From assembly GCA_946222285.1 (NCBI GenBank), contig CAMIIP010000006.1, forward strand, positions 1 to 64,000: 64,000 bases of DNA. Direction: 5' to 3'. This stretch comes from an uncultured Rothia sp. Lineage in GTDB: Bacteria; Actinomycetota; Actinomycetes; Actinomycetales; Micrococcaceae. A program made the translations under genes and the position numbers. Of this stretch, positions 62,145 to 64,000 are shown in pieces. Position 1 is the stretch's first letter. The number at the start of each line of letters is the position of its first letter. Under the pieces are notes generated by a model that worked only from the letters and a program-made list of their open reading frames with translations, ran no database searches and was not told the DNA's origin.

Positions 62145-63302
62145 ATGACTGAATCCAACTCCTTTCTGCAAGAAGAGAGCATGCTTAATCCTGCTCCCCG
62201 CCCTATTTTTTCCCAGCTTCCCAAATACGCAGCTGGGAAACCGCCTGCACAGGTAGAAGGGCTACAGCAGTTTAAGCTCTCCTCTAACGAGAATCCCTGG
62301 GGCCCCGTAGATGAAGTGGCCGAAGTTTTAGCAAATTTCTCTACGGCGCACCGCTATCCAGATCCGCTTTCGACTCGTTTACGCGAAACATTGGGAGAAT
62401 TTCTCGGGGTAGATTCTGAAGATATCGTGACCGGTGGCGGTAGCTTAGGCGCTTTAGTTCAGATTCTTTCTACCTTTGCAGGAACCAGCGAAGAAGGTGT
62501 GAAAGATGAAGTAATTTATGCCTGGCGTTCTTTTGAGGCCTATCCTATCTGCGTAGGAATCGCTGGAGCGCAAAGCGTGCAGGTGGCTAATCGGGCAGAT
62601 GGTTCCCACGATTTAACCGCCATGCTAGAGGCTATTACTGATCAAACGCGGGTAATTTTGTTGTGTACTCCTAATAACCCCACGGGACCGGCTCTTACCG
62701 AGAGCCAGGTTCGGGATTTCCTGGCGCAGGTACCGGAAAATATCGTGGTGGTTTTAGATGAAGCCTATTTTGAATTCTGTGTTGCCTCTGACATCGTAGA
62801 AGGTGAAGAAGCACCCGTTAACGGCCTCGATATCTATCCTGATTACCCCAATGTCATAGTTCTGCGTACTTTTTCCAAAGCGCAGGGGTTGGCAGGGCTG
62901 CGTGTGGGTTATTCAATTTCTCACCCTCACATCACGCAATATCTCCGTGTTGCGGCTACCCCGTTTGCCGTGACCACTCTAGCTGAAGAAGCCGCTATTG
63001 CCTCGGTTCGGCATCACGATGTCGTGATGAAACGAGTTTCTCACCTGGTGTCTGAGCGAGAGCGTGTAAAGAAAGCTTTAGAAAGCATTGGTTGGTGGAT
63101 TCCAGAAACTTGCGCCAATTTTGTCTGGCTAGAGCTGGGAGACAATACTCCTCGGTTTGCTCAACTTGCCGAAGAAAACGCGCTATCGGTTCGAGCTTTT
63201 GGAAATGAAGGAGTGCGCGTGAGTATCGGTGAAGATGAAGCCAATACGCGTTTCATTTCCCTGTGCCAGCAGTGTGATTATGCGCCGAAGCGACCAGAAT
63301 AA
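62145..63302 (+). CDS. histidinol-phosphate/aromatic aminotransferase, class I-II
   Basis: A 385-residue PLP enzyme. The substrate-binding start is LSSNENPWGP, the PLP site residues are NNPTG in LLCTPNNPTGPAL, VVLDEAYFEF and Lys in RTFSKAQGLAGLRVGY, with a C-terminal Arg in GVRVSIG. It is of the HisC/Pat type: histidinol-phosphate or phenylalanine aminotransferase. No his genes surround it, and it precedes pdhA, as Pat genes often lie apart from the his operon. TAAGAT at 62132-62137 is 7 nt before the ATG with no Shine-Dalgarno. Which substrate it prefers cannot be decided. Confidence 0.88.
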   Translation: MTESNSFLQEESMLNPAPRPIFSQLPKYAAGKPPAQVEGLQQFKLSSNENPWGPVDEVAEVLANFSTAHRYPDPLSTRLRETLGEFLGVDSEDIVTGGGSLGALVQILSTFAGTSEEGVKDEVIYAWRSFEAYPICVGIAGAQSVQVANRADGSHDLTAMLEAITDQTRVILLCTPNNPTGPALTESQVRDFLAQVPENIVVVLDEAYFEFCVASDIVEGEEAPVNGLDIYPDYPNVIVLRTFSKAQGLAGLRVGYSISHPHITQYLRVAATPFAVTTLAEEAAIASVRHHDVVMKRVSHLVSERERVKKALESIGWWIPETCANFVWLELGDNTPRFAQLAEENALSVRAFGNEGVRVSIGEDEANTRFISLCQQCDYAPKRPE

Positions 63303-63493
63303 ATTTGAGCTTCCGCTAATGCACCGCCAGCTTTGAGGTAGAGACGGCTTTTATTTGTACTGAAGATACCGATTCCCGAGGTAGTTAGGGTGCCCTGTCT
63401 CTCAGAAAGTAATTCTTAAGCCTTATTTCGAGTTCTTTTGTGACAAACAGGAATAGGGTTAAGAAAGACGATAGACATATTTACGGAGGCCAC

Positions 63494-64000
63494 ATGGTAG
63501 TGGAGCTGTTGCCTGAGCAGAACTCAGACAAAAAATACCCGGGAGTCTTGCCACTCATTCAGCTGATGGACGAGAATGGCAAGGTACAGAACCACAACAT
63601 TTTCAGCCCTTACGTTGAAGATGTTCATGAAGATCAGCTCAAAGAAGCCTTTCGGCAGATGAAAATCACTCGGAGGTTCGACGACGAAGCGACGGCACTT
63701 CAGCGTCAAGGGCAGATGTCTCTATGGGCGCCTTCTCGGGGGCAAGAAGCCGCTCAGGTTGGTTCTGCTATGGGGCTTCTTCCTCAAGACTATGTGGTGC
63801 CTAGCTACCGTGAACACGCCTTAGCTTTTGCCCGCGGGGTAGAGTTCAGCGACCTCATCAAGTTCTTCCGTGGCTCAGATACTAGCCCCTGGGATATTAA
63901 GAAACATAATTTTCATCCCTATACGGTGGTTCTCGCCGCCCAGGTACCCCATGCGGTGGGCTATGCAATGGGGTTAAATTTTGACCGAGATATTGAAGAG
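63494..64000 (+). CDS. pyruvate/2-oxoacid dehydrogenase E1 alpha subunit (partial)
   Basis: The gene runs off the window. The first 169 residues match the E1 alpha subunit of thiamine-diphosphate 2-oxoacid dehydrogenases: MKITRRFDDEATALQRQG, GQEAAQVGSAMGL, VVPSYREHALAFARG and VVLAAQVPHAVGYAMG. It should decarboxylate pyruvate or branched-chain 2-oxoacids within a dehydrogenase complex. ATG 63494 has GGAGG at 63485-63489. The upstream transaminase may supply or remove the corresponding 2-oxoacids. Confidence 0.9.
   Translation, partial: MVVELLPEQNSDKKYPGVLPLIQLMDENGKVQNHNIFSPYVEDVHEDQLKEAFRQMKITRRFDDEATALQRQGQMSLWAPSRGQEAAQVGSAMGLLPQDYVVPSYREHALAFARGVEFSDLIKFFRGSDTSPWDIKKHNFHPYTVVLAAQVPHAVGYAMGLNFDRDIEE

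Noticed and set aside
1..64000. CRISPR array, rRNA, transposase or complete prophage
   Set aside because: I looked for regular direct repeats, rRNA signature segments and transposase or integrase motifs and found none.

Overview
The window looks like chromosomal DNA of a high-GC Gram-positive bacterium of the Micrococcaceae, most like Rothia. The evidence is a type-B succinate dehydrogenase (sdhCAB), a CtpE-like P-type ATPase, a CstA/YbdD pair, a WXG100-like secretion module, a DtxR-type iron box, and at least ten genes that look leaderless (a TAnnnT hexamer 6-7 nt before the ATG and no clear Shine-Dalgarno). Genus is inferred from protein resemblance by eye, not from a search.

Layout. 0.7-2.1 kb: an AT-rich accessory patch with an HsdR-N nuclease gene broken by an amber codon and a tRNA-3'-end-like fragment. 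2.2-8.1 kb: flavin reductase, frameshifted isochorismatase, MOSC protein, then sdhCAB. 8.2-14.7 kb: two ElaA-type acetyltransferases, an ABC-F protein, and between them an AT-rich island with a Tat-exported VanY-like pseudoenzyme, a DUF1906/peptidoglycan-binding protein and small membrane genes. 14.8-23.3 kb (minus strand): a beta-glucoside-type PTS EIIBCA with a RAT antiterminator site, the P-type ATPase, an ABC exporter pair, an orphan HipB and a DedA protein. 23.5-31.1 kb: RecQ-family helicase, tadA, a TetR/degenerate-ABC/YhgE-Pip operon, tRNA-Ser and upp. 31.9-46.5 kb: winged-helix regulator, esterase, SixA phosphatase, two tRNA-Ser, quinone oxidoreductase, cstA-ybdD, an iron-box gene with a ClC channel, an acyltransferase, and a two-component system divergent from an ABC transporter whose permease is frameshifted. 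46.6-56.7 kb: tRNA-Thr, HAD hydrolase, NAD(P)-binding protein, an inserted GNAT-Abi module, acylphosphatase, frameshifted CDF and RhtA-like transporters, two convergent EcsC-like paralogues and a lipoprotein with an in-frame stop. 56.8-64 kb: purB, a WXG100-like protein with an alpha/beta-hydrolase effector interrupted by a repeat-flanked stop, a frameshifted glutathionyl-hydroquinone-reductase-like gene, an aminotransferase and the start of pdhA.

The most striking overall property is decay. Nine genes carry a single frameshift, an in-frame stop or a small insertion while both halves still read as good protein. Several indels sit in short C/G runs, so sequencing error must be excluded. The best candidate for a little-described system is the WXG100-like/hydrolase pair at 58.5-60.9 kb: a 27-bp direct repeat with a 60-bp period brackets the stop codon, and loss of one 60-bp unit would restore one long reading frame. 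Second are the island encoding a VanY-fold protein that has lost its metal ligands beside a DUF1906 protein, and the GNAT-Abi insertion bounded by diverged copies of the same hairpin intergenic region.
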